From Paracoccaceae bacterium (GTDB taxonomy: Bacteria > Pseudomonadota > Alphaproteobacteria > Rhodobacterales > Rhodobacteraceae), in the NCBI GenBank assembly GCA_024742455.1, contig JANSYL010000013.1, forward strand, positions 1-64,000: a stretch of 64,000 nucleotides of DNA, written 5' to 3'. The translations under genes and the position numbers were made by a program. Below the pieces are notes generated by a model, which worked only from the letters and a program-made list of their open reading frames with translations, had not been told where the DNA came from and did no database searches. Every line of letters starts with the position of its first letter. Position 1 is the stretch's first letter. This document shows positions 9,166 to 18,021 of the stretch, one piece after another.

Positions 9166-9990
9166 ATGGGCCGCAGCATTCTGATCACGGGCACGTCCTC
9201 GGGCATCGGGCTCGACGCCGCGCGGGGATTGCGCGCGCGGGGCTGGCACGTGATCGCCGCCTGCCGCAAGGACGCCGATCTGGAGGCGCGGCGCGCCGAG
9301 GGGTTCGATGTCGTGCGGATCGACCATGGCGATGCCGACAGCGTCGAGGCCGGGTGGCGGGCCGCGCTGGAGGTCACCGGTGGGCGCATGGATGCGCTGT
9401 TCAACAATGGCGGGCACGGCATGTCGGGCGCGGGCGAGGATGTGCCGCGCGCGGCGCTGGAACATGTCTTTGCCTCGAACGTCTTCGGAGTGCATCAGCT
9501 GACGCGGCTGGCGATCCCGGTGATGCTGGCGCAGGGGGCGGGCCGGATCGTGATGCATTCCTCTGTCGTAGGCTACACGCCGCTGAAATGGCGGTCGGCC
9601 TATGTGGCGACGAAACACGCCATCGAGGGGCTGACCAACACCATGCGGGTGGAACTGCGCGGGACCGGGGTGCACCTGTCGATCCTGAACACCGGGCCGG
9701 TGACATCGGGGTTCCGGGCCAATTCATCGAAGGAATTCGACCGCTGGATCGACGCCGACGCGTCGCGCCATGCCGAGTATTACCGCACCGTGTTCAATGC
9801 GCGGCGGACAAGCGACGCGCCCGACCGGTTCGAACTGCCCGGCACGGCGGTGGTGAAGAAACTGATCCACGCGGTCGAGGCGCCGCGCCCGCGCACCCGG
9901 TATTACATAACCACCCCGGCCTATATCGCCGCGGTCCTGACCCGTATCCTGCCCGACCGGGCGCAGGATTGGATCAGCGACCGCATCTAG
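9166..9990 (+). CDS. Short-chain dehydrogenase/reductase (SDR)
   Basis: A 274-residue classical SDR. The N-terminal cofactor motif is TGTSSGIG, followed by an NNGGHG segment (the NNAG equivalent), catalytic Ser in MHSSVVGYTPL, and the YVATKHAIEG segment containing the YxxxK catalytic pair. The NAD(P)H-dependent substrate is not identifiable. It is followed 49 bp later by a HIG1-like gene on the same strand. The start at 9166 puts the Rossmann motif at residues 4-15, as usual for the family. Confidence 0.88.
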   Translation: MGRSILITGTSSGIGLDAARGLRARGWHVIAACRKDADLEARRAEGFDVVRIDHGDADSVEAGWRAALEVTGGRMDALFNNGGHGMSGAGEDVPRAALEHVFASNVFGVHQLTRLAIPVMLAQGAGRIVMHSSVVGYTPLKWRSAYVATKHAIEGLTNTMRVELRGTGVHLSILNTGPVTSGFRANSSKEFDRWIDADASRHAEYYRTVFNARRTSDAPDRFELPGTAVVKKLIHAVEAPRPRTRYYITTPAYIAAVLTRILPDRAQDWISDRI

Positions 9991-10039
9991 CCCTGCCGCC
10001 CGCGCGCATTAGGTGCGGGGCACGAAGGAAGGAAAAATC

Positions 10040-10246
10040 ATGGACGATCCGCTGCTGATCATCGCGCTGCTGGCCTGTGCCGGGGTGTTCGTCATCCTGC
10101 TGATGGGCATCAATTCATTCCGCCGGGGCGGGGAATACGCGAAGAACAATTCCAACAAGTTCATGCGCTGGCGTCTGGCCGCGCAATTCGTGGCGATCCT
10201 GCTGATCCTGGCCTTCGTGTATTTCCGACGCCAGAGCGGGGGGTGA
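10040..10246 (+). CDS. HIG1-domain twin-transmembrane protein
   Basis: A 68-residue protein with two hydrophobic helices separated by a short polar loop, NSFRRGGEYAKNNSNKFMR. The NKFMRWR segment before the second helix is the conserved feature of the HIG1 (hypoxia-induced gene 1) family, whose members associate with respiratory complexes in mitochondria. In Rhodobacterales such proteins are annotated as twin transmembrane proteins without defined function. A strong GAAGGAAGG ribosome site precedes the ATG at 10040. The stop is one base from the adenosyltransferase start, so the two are translated from one mRNA. Confidence 0.8.
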   Translation: MDDPLLIIALLACAGVFVILLMGINSFRRGGEYAKNNSNKFMRWRLAAQFVAILLILAFVYFRRQSGG

Positions 10247-10247
10247 C

Positions 10248-10820
10248 ATGGTCGTTCTGAACAAGATCTACACGAAAACCGGCGATGCCGGGGAAACCGC
10301 CCTGGGCGATGGCAGCCGGGTGGCCAAGCATTCGGCGCGGGTGGTGGCCTATGGCACCGTCGATGAGCTGAACGCGGCGCTGGGGCTGGCGCGGCTGCAT
10401 GCGGAGGGAGAGATGGACGCGCAGCTGGCCGCGATCCAGAACGACCTGTTCGACCTGGGCGCGGACCTGTGCACGCCCAATATGGAAAAGGACGGCGAGC
10501 GGGAATACCCGCCGCTGAGGATGGCAGCGGCGCAGGTGACGCGGCTGGAGGCGGAAATCGACAGGATGAACGCGCGGCTGGAGCCGCTGAGGTCCTTCAT
10601 CCTGCCGGGGGGCAGCCCCCTGTCGGCGCATCTGCACCTCTGCCGCACCGTGGCCCGGCGGGCCGAGCGGCTGAGCGTGGAACTGGGCACGGTGGAATCG
10701 ATCAACCCGGACGGGGTGAAATACCTCAACCGGCTGTCGGACTGGTTCTTCGTCGCGGGCCGGATCGCCAATGACGACGGCCGCGCGGATGTCTTGTGGG
10801 TTCCCGGAGCGAACCGGTGA
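10248..10820 (+). CDS. ATP:cob(I)alamin adenosyltransferase, PduO type
   Basis: A 190-residue member of the PduO-type adenosyltransferases, which transfer the adenosyl group of ATP to cob(I)alamin to make coenzyme B12. The N-terminal ATP-binding motif TKTGDAGETALGDGSRV, the VDELNAALG segment and the C-terminal RRAERL/LNRLSDWFFV segments are all present. Adenosylcobalamin is needed by mutases of the ethylmalonyl-CoA pathway, to which the mcd gene further along belongs. It begins one base after the HIG1-like gene. The symbol varies (cobO, pduO, ATR), so it is left empty. Confidence 0.93.
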   Translation: MVVLNKIYTKTGDAGETALGDGSRVAKHSARVVAYGTVDELNAALGLARLHAEGEMDAQLAAIQNDLFDLGADLCTPNMEKDGEREYPPLRMAAAQVTRLEAEIDRMNARLEPLRSFILPGGSPLSAHLHLCRTVARRAERLSVELGTVESINPDGVKYLNRLSDWFFVAGRIANDDGRADVLWVPGANR

Positions 10821-10930
10821 GAAGGGGGGACGCCCTTTGAAGGCCCGGCGCCCGGCGCGATCACGCCGCTGACATATCCACAGGCAACAGTTGATTTCGC
10901 GCGGCGGGCTGACCGGGCTAGGCTGCGTTC

Positions 10931-11581
10931 ATGAGCAAACCCGAAGGCATCCGCGCCTATAGCCGCGCCGAATACCTGTCTGACGCCGCCGTGCATGTGA
11001 CGGGCATCGGTGCGGCCCTGGTCGGTGGCCCGGTCCTGGTGGCGCTGGCCGCGATCTGGACCGGTGATGCGAACCTGACGCTGGCCATCGGCATCTATGC
11101 CGCCGCGATGCTGGCGATGCTGGTCTGTTCGGCGCTTTACAACATGATCCCGCGCCCCGACTGGGCGGACCGGCTGCGGCGACTGGACCAGTCGGCTATC
11201 TACCTGAAGATCGCGGGCACCTACACGCCCTTCATCGCGCTGAGCGCCGGGCATACCGGGCTGCTGGCGATCATCTGGGGCGGGGCCGTGGCCGGGGCCT
11301 CGATCATCATCCTGAGCATGCGGCGGCGGCTTGGCCTGGCGATCGGACTTTATCTGGGGCTCGGATGGGCCTGCGTTGTCTGGGGCTGGCCGATGCTGGC
11401 GGCCCTGACAGGCGTGGGGTTCTGGCTGCTGGTGGGGGGTGGTCTGCTGTATTCGGCGGGCGTGGTGTTCCTGTTGTGGTCGCGCCTGCCGCACCACAAC
11501 ACCATCTGGCATGTCTTCGTGCTGGCGGCGACGGCGCTGTGCTATGCGGCCATCATGGTCGAACTTGCGGCGGCCACCTGA
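10931..11581 (+). CDS. Hemolysin III family (PAQR-like) membrane protein
   Basis: A 216-residue polytopic protein with about seven hydrophobic segments. The family hallmarks are YSRAEYLSDAAVHVTGIG at the N-terminus, the SALYNM and LDQSAIYLKIAGTYTPF segments, and the late His-containing HHNTIWHVFVL. These His, Ser and Asp residues form the presumed zinc site of hemolysin III/adiponectin-receptor-like proteins, some of which act as ceramidase-like hydrolases. The actual role in bacteria is uncertain. No strong ribosome site is seen before the ATG at 10931, but the N-terminal motif fixes the start. Confidence 0.88.
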   Translation: MSKPEGIRAYSRAEYLSDAAVHVTGIGAALVGGPVLVALAAIWTGDANLTLAIGIYAAAMLAMLVCSALYNMIPRPDWADRLRRLDQSAIYLKIAGTYTPFIALSAGHTGLLAIIWGGAVAGASIIILSMRRRLGLAIGLYLGLGWACVVWGWPMLAALTGVGFWLLVGGGLLYSAGVVFLLWSRLPHHNTIWHVFVLAATALCYAAIMVELAAAT

Positions 11582-11738
11582 CGATCTGACGCGGCGTAGC
11601 CCCCCTGTTTCACGTCGGTTTTGACCTATGATGTATGGTCCGAACGGTCTAACACACCGCAGATGACATACGCGGGGCGGCCCGCCGGGAATGACGCGGG
11701 GCGGCCCCGGGGCCGCCACAGATGAGGGAGACGTGCAA

Positions 11739-12500
11739 ATGAAGGTCTTGGTGCCTGTGAAGCGCGTGATCGATTACAACGTGAAGGTCCGCGTGAAGGC
11801 GGACGGGTCCGGCGTCGATCTCGCCAATGTCAAAATGTCGATGAACCCGTTCGACGAGATCGCCGTGGAAGAGGCCATCCGCCTGAAAGAGGCGGGCAAG
11901 GCCGAGGAAGTCGTGGCGGTGTCGATCGGCGTGAAACAGGCGCAGGAGACGTTGCGCACGGCGCTGGCCATGGGTGCGGACCGCGCGATCCTGGTGGTGG
12001 CCGCCGATGACGTGCACAGCGATATCGAACCGCTGGCCGTGGCCAAGATCCTCAAGGCGGTGATCGACGAAGAACAGCCGGGGCTGGTTCTGGCGGGCAA
12101 ACAGGCCATCGACAATGACATGAACGCGACCGGGCAGATGCTGTCGGCGTTGCTGGGGTGGAGCCAAGCCACCTTTGCCTCGAAGGTCGAGGTCGAGGGC
12201 GATCATGCGATGGTCACCCGCGAGGTCGACGGGGGCCTGCAGACGATCAAGGTGAAGATGCCCGCCATCGTCACCGTGGACCTGCGCCTGAACGAGCCGC
12301 GCTATGCGTCGCTGCCCAATATCATGAAGGCCAAGAAGAAGCCGCTGGATGAAAAGACCGCCGCCGATTACGGCGTCGATGTCACGCCGCGGCTGACGGT
12401 CGTGAAGACCGCCGAACCCGAGGCCCGCAAGGCGGGCGTCAAGGTCGGGTCGGTCGATGAATTGATCCAGAAACTGAAAGAAGACGCGGGGGTGATCTGA
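11739..12500 (+). CDS. etfB: Electron transfer flavoprotein, beta subunit
   Basis: A 253-residue ETF beta subunit starting [14 protein letters not shown], with the AMP-binding domain and the signature segment [18 protein letters not shown]. With EtfA it accepts electrons from acyl-CoA dehydrogenases and passes them to ETF-ubiquinone oxidoreductase. Two acyl-CoA dehydrogenases occur elsewhere in this window. GAGGGAG lies before the ATG at 11739. The stop overlaps the etfA start as TGATG, indicating translational coupling. Confidence 0.96.
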   Translation: MKVLVPVKRVIDYNVKVRVKADGSGVDLANVKMSMNPFDEIAVEEAIRLKEAGKAEEVVAVSIGVKQAQETLRTALAMGADRAILVVAADDVHSDIEPLAVAKILKAVIDEEQPGLVLAGKQAIDNDMNATGQMLSALLGWSQATFASKVEVEGDHAMVTREVDGGLQTIKVKMPAIVTVDLRLNEPRYASLPNIMKAKKKPLDEKTAADYGVDVTPRLTVVKTAEPEARKAGVKVGSVDELIQKLKEDAGVI

Positions 12501-13426
12501 TGGCTGTTCTTCTTCTGGCAGAGGTGAACGCGGGCGAGCTGGCGATGGACGCCACTTCGAAGGCGGTGACGGCTGCGGCCAAGCTGGGCGAGGTGACGGT
12601 GCTGTGCGCCGGGGCGTCGGCCAAGGCGGCGGCGGATGCGGCGGCCACCATCGACGGCGTGGCACGCGTGCTGTGCGCCGAGGATGACGCGCTGGGCCAC
12701 CGGCTGGCCGAACCGACCGCCGACCTGATCGTGAAGCTGGCGGGCGATTACAGCCATATCGTGGCGCCCGCGACGACGGATGCGAAAAACATCATGCCAC
12801 GCGTGGCGGCCTTGCTGGACGTGATGGTGATCTCGGACGCCTCGGGCGTGGTGGATGCCGACACGTTCGAACGGCCGATCTATGCGGGCAACGCGATCCA
12901 GACGGTGAAATCGTCGGATGCAAAGAAGGTGGTGACCTTCCGCACCTCGACCTTCGATGCGGCGGGCACCGGCAATTCCGCCCCGGTCGAGATGATCGGT
13001 GCGGCGGGCAACCCGGGCCTGAGCGAATGGGTCGAGGACAAGGTGGCGGCAAGCGACCGGCCTGAGCTGACCAGCGCGGGCATCGTGGTATCGGGCGGTC
13101 GCGCGCTCGGGTCCGAGGAGCAGTTCGCGCTGATCGAGGGGCTGGCCGACAAGCTGGGCGCCGCCGTGGGCGCGTCCCGCGCGGCGGTCGATTCGGGCTA
13201 TGCGCCGAACGATTGGCAGGTGGGGCAGACCGGCAAGGTCGTGGCGCCCGAGCTTTACATCGCGGTGGGCATTTCCGGCGCGATCCAGCACCTTGCGGGG
13301 ATGAAGGATTCCAAGGTCATCGTCGCGATCAACAAGGATGAAGAGGCGCCGATTTTCCAGGTCGCCGATTACGGGCTGGTCGCCGACCTGTTCGACGCGG
13401 TGCCGGAACTGACCGGCAAGCTCTGA
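12500..13426 (+). CDS. etfA: Electron transfer flavoprotein, alpha subunit
   Basis: A 308-residue ETF alpha subunit. The C-terminal FAD-binding domain carries the family signature from [14 protein letters not shown] through [18 protein letters not shown] to [17 protein letters not shown]. It forms the FAD-containing heterodimer with EtfB. The start codon shares its A with the etfB stop. A strong intrinsic terminator follows 24 bp after the stop, so etfBA looks like a two-gene operon. Confidence 0.96.
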   Translation: MAVLLLAEVNAGELAMDATSKAVTAAAKLGEVTVLCAGASAKAAADAAATIDGVARVLCAEDDALGHRLAEPTADLIVKLAGDYSHIVAPATTDAKNIMPRVAALLDVMVISDASGVVDADTFERPIYAGNAIQTVKSSDAKKVVTFRTSTFDAAGTGNSAPVEMIGAAGNPGLSEWVEDKVAASDRPELTSAGIVVSGGRALGSEEQFALIEGLADKLGAAVGASRAAVDSGYAPNDWQVGQTGKVVAPELYIAVGISGAIQHLAGMKDSKVIVAINKDEEAPIFQVADYGLVADLFDAVPELTGKL

Positions 13427-13450
13427 CCCCGTCCTTATATTGCCGATCGA

Positions 13451-13476
13451 CGCCGCCCCCGCCGGGGCGGCGTTTT
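13451..13476 (+). terminator. Intrinsic terminator of etfBA
   Basis: A 9-bp stem CGCCGCCCC / GGGGCGGCG with a CGCC loop (13451-13472) followed by TTTT on the plus strand. It lies 24 bp after the etfA stop and directly against the 3' end of the oppositely oriented DUF6473 gene, so it separates the two convergent units. Confidence 0.88.
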
Positions 13477-14315
13477 CATTTCAGCAGGGACGCCAGGACC
13501 GCCGCCGCCCGGTCATGAAGCAGGGGGCCGGGCAAGGCGCGCGCGGCCCGCAATTCCTGCGGGGCGTGAAACATGCCCTTAGTCGGCGCGCCCCCGTCAT
13601 CGGGGCCGGGCACGGTCAGCGTGAGCGAGGCCGCCGTTGCCGCCGCGTCATCGAGCATCCGGCGATCCACGAAGCCTGCGGCAGGTGACCAGCCTGCGGG
13701 AGTGGGCCGGGACGCGTCGGGTCGGCCCGACGAAACGGGCGGCCGGGTGGCGAGCCAGAGCAGGTGCACCGGGCAGGTGGTTTCGGTGAGCATCCGCCGC
13801 ATCCGCGCCAGCCAGGCCGTGCAAAGCTCGGCCCGGACAAGGGCGAAGCGATCCGCCGACAGCGCGGCGAGATGGCCGAGCAAATGGCCGGTGAAGTGAA
13901 ACTCGGTGAAATCGACCTCGGGGAAGATGGTGCGCAACAGGGTGGTGGCCTTGATAAACCGGTCATTGCGACGCGGGTGGACCGTGTAGAAGCGGTTGCT
14001 CATGTTCGCAGCTTCGGGGATCTGCAGCACGACGGCGGATGCGCGCGCGCGGGCCTGTGTGATCGCGGGGTCGTTCAGCATCACGTCCAGCCCGGCATTC
14101 GGCACCCCCATATTGACGACGGGGCGGCCCAGACGGGCCCCGATCTGCGCCGGAAACGGATTGGCGATGAAACGCCCGAAGGTTTCGGTGCCGCCAAGGC
14201 AGAGCAGGAAGGGACGGTCGAGATCATGGCGCGGCCCGCGAAACTGCAAGGACGATCCGCGATAGGTGACGACATCGTAATCGAGGGGCATGGCGCCCCG
14301 TGTTTCATAGCTCAT
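13476..14315 (-). CDS. DUF6473 family protein
   Basis: A 279-residue protein resembling the DUF6473 family common in Rhodobacteraceae, recognised from the MSYETRGAMPLDYDVVTYRG start, then FRGPRHDLDRPFLLCLGGTE and the VVNMGVPNAGLDV segment. The GGTETFGRF and VNMGVPNAG blocks are reminiscent of the SGNH/GDSL hydrolase Gly and Asn blocks, but no catalytic assignment is safe. No signal peptide is seen. Members are often linked to sulfotransferase or polysaccharide genes; here the neighbours are metabolic. Function unknown. Confidence 0.75.
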   Translation of the reverse strand: MSYETRGAMPLDYDVVTYRGSSLQFRGPRHDLDRPFLLCLGGTETFGRFIANPFPAQIGARLGRPVVNMGVPNAGLDVMLNDPAITQARARASAVVLQIPEAANMSNRFYTVHPRRNDRFIKATTLLRTIFPEVDFTEFHFTGHLLGHLAALSADRFALVRAELCTAWLARMRRMLTETTCPVHLLWLATRPPVSSGRPDASRPTPAGWSPAAGFVDRRMLDDAAATAASLTLTVPGPDDGGAPTKGMFHAPQELRAARALPGPLLHDRAAAVLASLLK

Positions 14316-14525
14316 GACCGATCTGCTCCAACACCACCGGATTCACCCGGTGCCACTCTGGCCGGCGGGGTGTTGCGAACTTCCTAACCCGCTATTTTAA
14401 CAATATTTTTCCGATAATCCGTGGCGCCGCCTCCGCGCCGCTATAACGCGGGGCGCGCCCTTGTCCCCGGCCCCTGCCTGCACCTATTGTCGGCGCATCG
14501 ACGCGGCGAGAAAGGTGACACGGCG

Positions 14526-15401
14526 ATGGAGATTTCCCGGATCGGGGTCGTGGGCGCGGGGCAGATGGGCAATGGCATCGCCCATGTCTGTGCATTGGCC
14601 GGATATGACGTCGTGATGACCGATATCAGCGCCGAGGCGCTGACGGCGGCGATGGCGCTGATCGAACGGAACATGGGCCGCCAGGTCAGCCGGGGAAAGA
14701 TCGCCGAGGCCGACATGAAAGCCGCTATGGCGCGGATCGGCACCACCCAGACGCTGACCGATCTGGGTGCGTCGGACCTGATCATCGAGGCCGCGACCGA
14801 GCGGGAGACGGTGAAACAGGCGATTTTCGAAGACCTGCTGCCGCATCTGAAACCCGACACGATCCTGACCTCAAACACCTCATCGATCTCGATCACCCGA
14901 CTGGCCAGCCGCACCGACCGGCCCGAGAAATTCATGGGGTTCCATTTCATGAACCCGGTGCCGGTGATGGAACTGGTGGAACTGATCCGGGGCATCGCCA
15001 CCGACGAGCCCACATTCCTGGCCTGCAAGGGGGTGGTCGACCGGTTGGGCAAGACCGCCGCCACAGCCGAGGATTTTCCCGCCTTCATCGTCAACCGCAT
15101 CCTGATGCCGATGATCAACGAGGCGGTTTATACGTTGTATGAAGGGGTGGGCAGCGTCACCTCGATCGACCAGGCGATGAAGCTGGGCACCAATCACCCG
15201 ATGGGGCCCCTGGAGCTGGCCGATTTCATCGGGCTCGATACCTGCCTTGCGATCATGAACGTGCTGCATGACGGGCTGGCGGATACGAAGTACCGCCCCT
15301 GCCCTTTGCTGGTGAAATATGTCGAGGCGGGCTGGCTGGGCCGCAAGACGCAGCGCGGGTTCTACGACTATCACGGCGAGGCGCCGGTGCCGACCCGCTG
15401 A
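14526..15401 (+). CDS. 3-hydroxybutyryl-CoA dehydrogenase
   Basis: A 291-residue NAD(P)-dependent dehydrogenase that interconverts 3-hydroxyacyl-CoA and acetoacyl-CoA in short-chain fatty acid or polyhydroxybutyrate-related metabolism. The Rossmann motif GVVGAGQMGNGIAHVCALAG is at the N-terminus. The catalytic FMGFHFMNPVPVMELVELI and NRILMPMINEA segments of the HAD family follow, and the TNHPMGPLELADFIGLDT block is near the end. The ATG at 14526 has AAAGGTGA upstream. It is monocistronic as far as visible, converging with an acyltransferase. It could be called hbdA or paaH. Confidence 0.93.
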   Translation: MEISRIGVVGAGQMGNGIAHVCALAGYDVVMTDISAEALTAAMALIERNMGRQVSRGKIAEADMKAAMARIGTTQTLTDLGASDLIIEAATERETVKQAIFEDLLPHLKPDTILTSNTSSISITRLASRTDRPEKFMGFHFMNPVPVMELVELIRGIATDEPTFLACKGVVDRLGKTAATAEDFPAFIVNRILMPMINEAVYTLYEGVGSVTSIDQAMKLGTNHPMGPLELADFIGLDTCLAIMNVLHDGLADTKYRPCPLLVKYVEAGWLGRKTQRGFYDYHGEAPVPTR

Positions 15402-15413
15402 ACAGGCCGGAAT

Positions 15414-15436
15414 CGCGCCCGCGCCGCCCGGGCGCG
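15414..15436. terminator. GC-rich hairpin between convergent genes
   Basis: Inverted repeat CGCGCCCG / CGGGCGCG with a 7-base loop in the 38-bp gap between the convergent dehydrogenase and acyltransferase genes. There is no T-tract, so a terminator role is only suggested by position. Confidence 0.4.
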
Positions 15437-15439
15437 GTG

Positions 15440-16354
15440 TCAGTCCTGGTCGGGGGTGTCGCGCAGGTTGATGGTGTGCTGGCGCAGCCAGGCCATGAAA
15501 TCGCGCGGTTTCTTGATCGGTTCGGCCCAGCGGTCCGGCGTGATCGGTTTGCCGATGATCGGGGCCTGCGGCTTGTCGAAACTGTGCACAACCTCGTGGA
15601 TCAGCAGCCCCTGCCTCAGGATAGGCGATATCTTGTCCGCGATCTGGTACCAGCGCGAATTCGATCCGGTGAAAAAGCACGGCACGATGGTGGCCCCGGA
15701 TTTGCGGATCATCTTGGCGGTGAAGACGTTCCATTCCCGTTCGATCGCGGGTCCGAACAGCGTGTCGGACGAGGCGACGACGCCCGATGGGAACAGCGCG
15801 ATCAGCCCGCTGGCCTCGAGATGCGCCATCGCGGTGGCGCGCATCTGAAGCATCTTTTCCTGTGCGTCCGCCTCATGCGGGAAGGGCACCGGGATCATGT
15901 AGCCCGAGGCGCTTTCGTCGAGCCCGGTCAGAAGTGCGCGGGTCAGGATGCGGTAATCGGGCCTGCGGCGGCCGATCAGGTCGGCCAGGATCATGCCATC
16001 GACCAGACCATGGGGGTGGTTGGCGACGAACACGACCGGCCCCTCGGTCGGGATACGTTCGAGCTGGTGGTCGGGTGTCTGAAGAGCGATGCCCATCGCC
16101 TTCATCGTGGCGGGCCAGAAGGCCTGACCGGTGAATTCGCCCATCTTCTCGAACCGGCGTACCCGGCGCAGCACGGTCAGCTTGCCTGTCAGCCATTCGA
16201 TCGCCTTGATCGAATTGCGCGTCCACGGGTTTTCGAAGGAATTGGCATAGGTCAGGGAGGCGCGGTCATAGACCCGTTCGCGACCCGGCAAAAGCGCCGG
16301 ACGCGGTGCTGACACGCGTCGGGGGCTGGTATCGGTCACTGGCCCACGTCCCAT
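15440..16354 (-). CDS. 1-acyl-sn-glycerol-3-phosphate acyltransferase family protein
   Basis: A 304-residue protein of the PlsC/lysophospholipid acyltransferase superfamily. The catalytic His-Asp motif occurs as NHPHGLVDG (HxxxxD) and the acyl-acceptor block as LFPSGVVASSDTL, with the later PCFFTGSNSRWY segment also typical of OlsA-like or hemolysin-like acyltransferases. It may make phosphatidic acid or ornithine-type lipids; no adjacent olsB-like gene is present to decide. An alternative start about 15 bases downstream (GTG) is possible. Confidence 0.85.
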   Translation of the reverse strand: MGRGPVTDTSPRRVSAPRPALLPGRERVYDRASLTYANSFENPWTRNSIKAIEWLTGKLTVLRRVRRFEKMGEFTGQAFWPATMKAMGIALQTPDHQLERIPTEGPVVFVANHPHGLVDGMILADLIGRRRPDYRILTRALLTGLDESASGYMIPVPFPHEADAQEKMLQMRATAMAHLEASGLIALFPSGVVASSDTLFGPAIEREWNVFTAKMIRKSGATIVPCFFTGSNSRWYQIADKISPILRQGLLIHEVVHSFDKPQAPIIGKPITPDRWAEPIKKPRDFMAWLRQHTINLRDTPDQD

Positions 16355-16390
16355 CCGTTCGTTGCCGTCTGCGGGGCCAAGCCGACCGCC

Positions 16391-16672
16391 CTAGCTGTCC
16401 TCGCCGAACCGGTCGGCGACCAGGGCGGCCAGGGCGTTGGCCAGCTTTTCGGCCTCCGGTCCCTCGGTTTCGACCTCAATAGATGTTCCATTGGACGCTG
16501 CCAACATCAAAAGCCCCATGATCGAGTCCCCGGCAGCCGACAGCCCATCCCGGCGCACGGTGGCCTCGGCGTCATGGGATTCGACCACCTCGACGAAGCG
16601 GGCCGAGGCGCGCGCGTGCAGGCCCTTGACGTTGACGATGTCAAGTGTGCGGCAGATACGGTCATCGCTCAT
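16391..16672 (-). CDS. ptsH: HPr phosphocarrier protein (regulatory PTS)
   Basis: A 93-residue HPr-like protein. The phosphoacceptor His19 sits in GLHARAS and the kinase-target Ser50 in DSIMGLLML, so both regulatory sites are intact. In alphaproteobacteria the Ser is phosphorylated by HprK, encoded two genes upstream. Its start overlaps the end of the EIIA gene by 4 bases. No sugar-specific PTS permease is nearby, consistent with a regulatory rather than transport PTS. Confidence 0.93.
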   Translation of the reverse strand: MSDDRICRTLDIVNVKGLHARASARFVEVVESHDAEATVRRDGLSAAGDSIMGLLMLAASNGTSIEVETEGPEAEKLANALAALVADRFGEDS

Positions 16673-17061
16673 TCCGGGCCACCTTCGAAACTGTTGATGT
16701 AACGGCGTCCGGCCTCGGCGGCGCGGGTGACGGCATCCTCGACGCTGAGATGGCGCGATTTGGTCAGCTTGATCAGCATCGGCAGGTTGACCCCGGTCAG
16801 GATGCGACGGTTCTGCGGGGAACAGGCGCGCAGGCTGAGATTCGAGGGCGACCCGCCATACATGTCGGTGACCACCACCACGCCCGCCCCGTCATCGACG
16901 GCATCGGCGGCATCGCAGATCTCGCGCATGCGCGCGGCGCGGTCATCCTCGGGGCCGACCGAGATCGCGACCATGCTGGCCTGCGGGCCGACGACATGTT
17001 CGGCGGCGCGCTTGAGCTCTGGGGCCAGGCCGCCATGGGCCACGATTACGATGCCGATCAC
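16669..17061 (-). CDS. PTS EIIA component, mannose/fructose type
   Basis: A 130-residue EIIA-Man-like protein with phosphoacceptor His9 in IVIVAHG and the conserved DMYGGSPSNLSL block. In alphaproteobacteria this stand-alone EIIA (often called ManX or EIIA-Ntr2-like) is the terminal phosphate acceptor of a regulatory PTS. It overlaps rapZ and ptsH by 4 bases at each end, which indicates tight translational coupling across rapZ-EIIA-ptsH. Confidence 0.92.
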   Translation of the reverse strand: MIGIVIVAHGGLAPELKRAAEHVVGPQASMVAISVGPEDDRAARMREICDAADAVDDGAGVVVVTDMYGGSPSNLSLRACSPQNRRILTGVNLPMLIKLTKSRHLSVEDAVTRAAEAGRRYINSFEGGPE

Positions 17062-17987
17062 CGCTTCGCCTCTGTCTGCGTCCCGGCCGCGCCTGCCGCT
17101 CCGTCGGGGCGCCGGTCTTCCACTTCCCGATGTCTCTTAGACACCCGCCACCCCTCGGCTGCAAGATGGGCGGCCACCAGTTCCGTCATCGCGACCGACC
17201 GGTGCTTGCCGCCGGTGCAGCCGAAGGCGACGGTCAGGTGGGTCTTGCCCTCATCCTGGAAAGCCGGAAGCAGGCTGCCCAACAGGTCCAGCACCTGGTC
17301 GCGGAACCCGGCAAAATTCGGGTCCGAGGCGATGAAGGCCGCGACGTCGGGGTCACGGCCGTCCTCGGCGCGCAGGTCGGGCTGCCAATGGGGGTTGCGC
17401 AGGAAGCGGCAGTCGAACACGAGATCGGCGCCCATCGGCAGGCCCCGGCGATAGGAAAACGACACCACGCTGACGCCGAGCTGGGCCGCCCCATCGGGCG
17501 CGAAGAGACGCGTGACCTCGGCCCGCAGGTCATGGGGGGTCAGCCGGGTGGTGTCGATCAGCACCGTGGCCCGCGACCGGACCGGCACCAGCAGGTCGCG
17601 TTCCAGCGCGATGCCCTGCCCCGGGTCGGCGGCGGGGGCCAGCGGGTGGCGGCGGCGGGTTTCGGAATACCGGCGCTGCAGCACCTCGGGCGCGCAGTCG
17701 AGATACAGCAGATCGGCGGCGATCCCCGGCGTGGCCTGCAACCGGTCGAGCGTCGCGGTCAGGGCGCGGGCGCTATAATCGCGGTTGCGGGCATCGGTGC
17801 CGAGCGCCAGGGGGCGGTCGGGCGGCGGGCCTTCCAGAAGGCGCGGCAACAGCGTCAGGGGCAGGTTGTCGATCGCCTCGAACCCGGCATCCTCCAGCGC
17901 ATTGATCGCGGTCGTGCGCCCGGCGCCCGAGGGGCCGGTGACGAGCACGATTCGGGTCAGGTCGGCGGGATCGGGGCGGTCGGTCAT
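17058..17987 (-). CDS. rapZ: RNase adapter protein RapZ (YvcJ-type nucleotide-binding protein)
   Basis: A 309-residue protein. The N-terminal P-loop is VTGPSGAGRTTAINALEDAG, with Arg at the Lys position of the Walker A box. The FEAIDNLPL segment and the C-terminal domain (VSFSYRRGLPMGADLVFDCR, GCTGGKHRSVAM) are diagnostic of RapZ. It binds nucleotides and, in enterobacteria, guides RNase E to a small RNA; the role in alphaproteobacteria is not settled. The ATG at 17985-17987 was chosen over an upstream frame extension that lacks conservation. It lies 34 bp after hprK. Confidence 0.92.
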   Translation of the reverse strand: MTDRPDPADLTRIVLVTGPSGAGRTTAINALEDAGFEAIDNLPLTLLPRLLEGPPPDRPLALGTDARNRDYSARALTATLDRLQATPGIAADLLYLDCAPEVLQRRYSETRRRHPLAPAADPGQGIALERDLLVPVRSRATVLIDTTRLTPHDLRAEVTRLFAPDGAAQLGVSVVSFSYRRGLPMGADLVFDCRFLRNPHWQPDLRAEDGRDPDVAAFIASDPNFAGFRDQVLDLLGSLLPAFQDEGKTHLTVAFGCTGGKHRSVAMTELVAAHLAAEGWRVSKRHREVEDRRPDGAAGAAGTQTEAKR

Positions 17988-18021
17988 CGGCGGGCGCGTG
18001 AATGGCTGCGGGTGAACGGGG

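Noticed and set aside
11669-11716. Direct repeat ACGCGGGGCGGCCC and palindrome GCGGCCCCGGGGCCGC before etfB
   Set aside because: GC-rich low-complexity DNA; no T-tract and no known operator pattern, so not called as a feature.
16391-17061. Sugar-transport PTS
   Set aside because: Only HPr and a stand-alone EIIA occur with HprK and RapZ and no membrane EIIC/EIID; this is the standard regulatory PTS of alphaproteobacteria.
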